Assembly: GCF_028289705.1 (NCBI RefSeq)
Contig: NZ_JANQOI010000155.1
Location: forward strand, 16,594 to 80,593
Length of the DNA stretch: 64,000 nucleotides
From: Pelagibius sp.
Lineage (GTDB): Bacteria; Pseudomonadota; Alphaproteobacteria; Kiloniellales; Kiloniellaceae
Direction: 5' to 3'
Shown here: piece after piece, positions 63,572 through 64,000 of the stretch
Position numbering within the stretch: the first letter of the stretch is position 1
Layout of the letters: the number at the start of each line of letters is the position of its first letter
Position numbers and translations under genes: made by a program
The notes under the pieces: generated by a model
What the model saw: the letters and a program-made list of their open reading frames with translations, nothing else
The model's database searches: none
What the model was told of the DNA's origin: nothing

Positions 63572-64000
63572 ATGCAAGCAGACGATCTGAAGGGCATCAT
63601 CGAGGATGCCTGGGAAACCCGTGACAGCGTCAACACAGGCACCGGCGGGGCGGTCCGCGAGGCCGTCACCGAAGCCCTCGCCGGCCTCGATTCCGGCAGC
63701 TTCCGCGTGGCCGAGAAGGGCGCCGAGGGCTGGCATGTGAACCAGTGGCTGAAGAAGGCGGTCCTGCTGTCGTTTCGTTTGAACGACATGACCACCATCG
63801 CCGGCGGCCCCGGCGAGTCGACCCGCTGGTGGGACAAGGTGCCGTCGAAGTTCGAGGGCTGGGGCGAGAACCGTTTCCGCGAGGCCGGCTTCCGCGCGGT
63901 GCCCAACTGCACGGTGCGCCACTCCGCCTACATCGCACCGGGGGTCGTGCTGATGCCGAGCTTCGTGAACCTGGGGGCCTATGTGGACAGCGGCACCATG
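63572..64000 (+). CDS. dapD: 2,3,4,5-tetrahydropyridine-2,6-dicarboxylate N-succinyltransferase, 3' truncated by window edge
   Basis: 143 codons are visible and the frame is open to the last base. [16 protein letters not shown], then [16 protein letters not shown] and the start of the left-handed beta-helix hexapeptide repeats ([24 protein letters not shown]) identify DapD. It succinylates tetrahydrodipicolinate in lysine/diaminopimelate synthesis. AGGAC sits before the ATG. Confidence 0.94.
   Translation, partial: MQADDLKGIIEDAWETRDSVNTGTGGAVREAVTEALAGLDSGSFRVAEKGAEGWHVNQWLKKAVLLSFRLNDMTTIAGGPGESTRWWDKVPSKFEGWGENRFREAGFRAVPNCTVRHSAYIAPGVVLMPSFVNLGAYVDSGTM

Noticed and set aside
1..64000. 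CRISPR array, prophage, integron or intact insertion sequence
   Set aside because: No regularly spaced direct repeats, integrase, transposase or phage structural genes were seen.

Overview
This is a GC-rich chromosomal window from an alphaproteobacterium, most likely in the broad Rhodospirillales/Kiloniellales neighbourhood. That placement is an inference from gene order (rpmH-rnpA-yidD-yidC-engB-argB leading to dapD; argD-argF-hslO), from lineage-typical families (DUF2336, DUF1289, DUF4864, FnrN-type regulator) and from codon use. I see no prophage, plasmid, CRISPR array or intact insertion sequence. Most of the window is housekeeping and metabolic DNA with accessory genes in between.

Layout. 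1-4.3 kb: end of an endonuclease/exonuclease/phosphatase-family gene and pyruvate carboxylase. 4.5-7.1 kb: exported serine hydrolase, tRNA-Gly(CCC), and a DNA-repair fusion joining an Ada phosphotriester domain to a 2-oxoglutarate oxygenase. 7.3-11.3 kb: a YnjBCD-type ABC importer. 11.4-16.3 kb: OmpA-like lipoprotein, apaG, folE, trkH, argE. 16.3-17.4 kb: an AT-richer patch with a lone PEP-CTERM protein. 17.5-22.3 kb, minus strand: argD-argF-hslO, a lipoprotein and murI. 22.5-27.3 kb: an MttB-family methyltransferase divergent from a LysR regulator, then a second LysR regulator and an MFS transporter. 27.3-34.6 kb, minus strand: nhaA, four TraB/GumN paralogues and two ABC-2 permeases.

34.5-40.6 kb: recX, proline iminopeptidase preceded by a six-codon leader, glutathione peroxidase, a TPR protein, a membrane cyclase with a ferredoxin domain, DUF1289 and PilZ proteins. 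41-45.3 kb: tRNA-Arg(ACG), a lipoprotein, DUF4864, gpt, an FnrN-type regulator with an FNR box, and a GNAT-like gene. 45.5-53.9 kb: ggt, rlmI, a CRTAC1-like FG-GAP protein, a decayed histidine-kinase fragment, an M15-like protein, DUF2269 and a sensor kinase. 54.1-64 kb: a Cys-rich CNPC-repeat protein, a VTT membrane protein, rpmH-rnpA-yidD-yidC-engB-argB, a DUF2336 protein with a diguanylate cyclase, and the start of dapD.

Functional links. Arginine biosynthesis is split over argE, argD-argF and argB. The rpmH-yidC block supplies ribosome, RNase P and membrane-insertion functions. Cyclic-nucleotide signalling is represented by a diguanylate cyclase, a PilZ protein and a class III cyclase. 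The most unusual items are the TraB/GumN cluster with a degenerate member, the Ada-oxygenase fusion, the cytochrome-like/ferredoxin/cyclase protein, the CNPC-repeat protein, the pip leader peptide, and several palindromic intergenic repeats, including a 141-bp two-hairpin element present twice.
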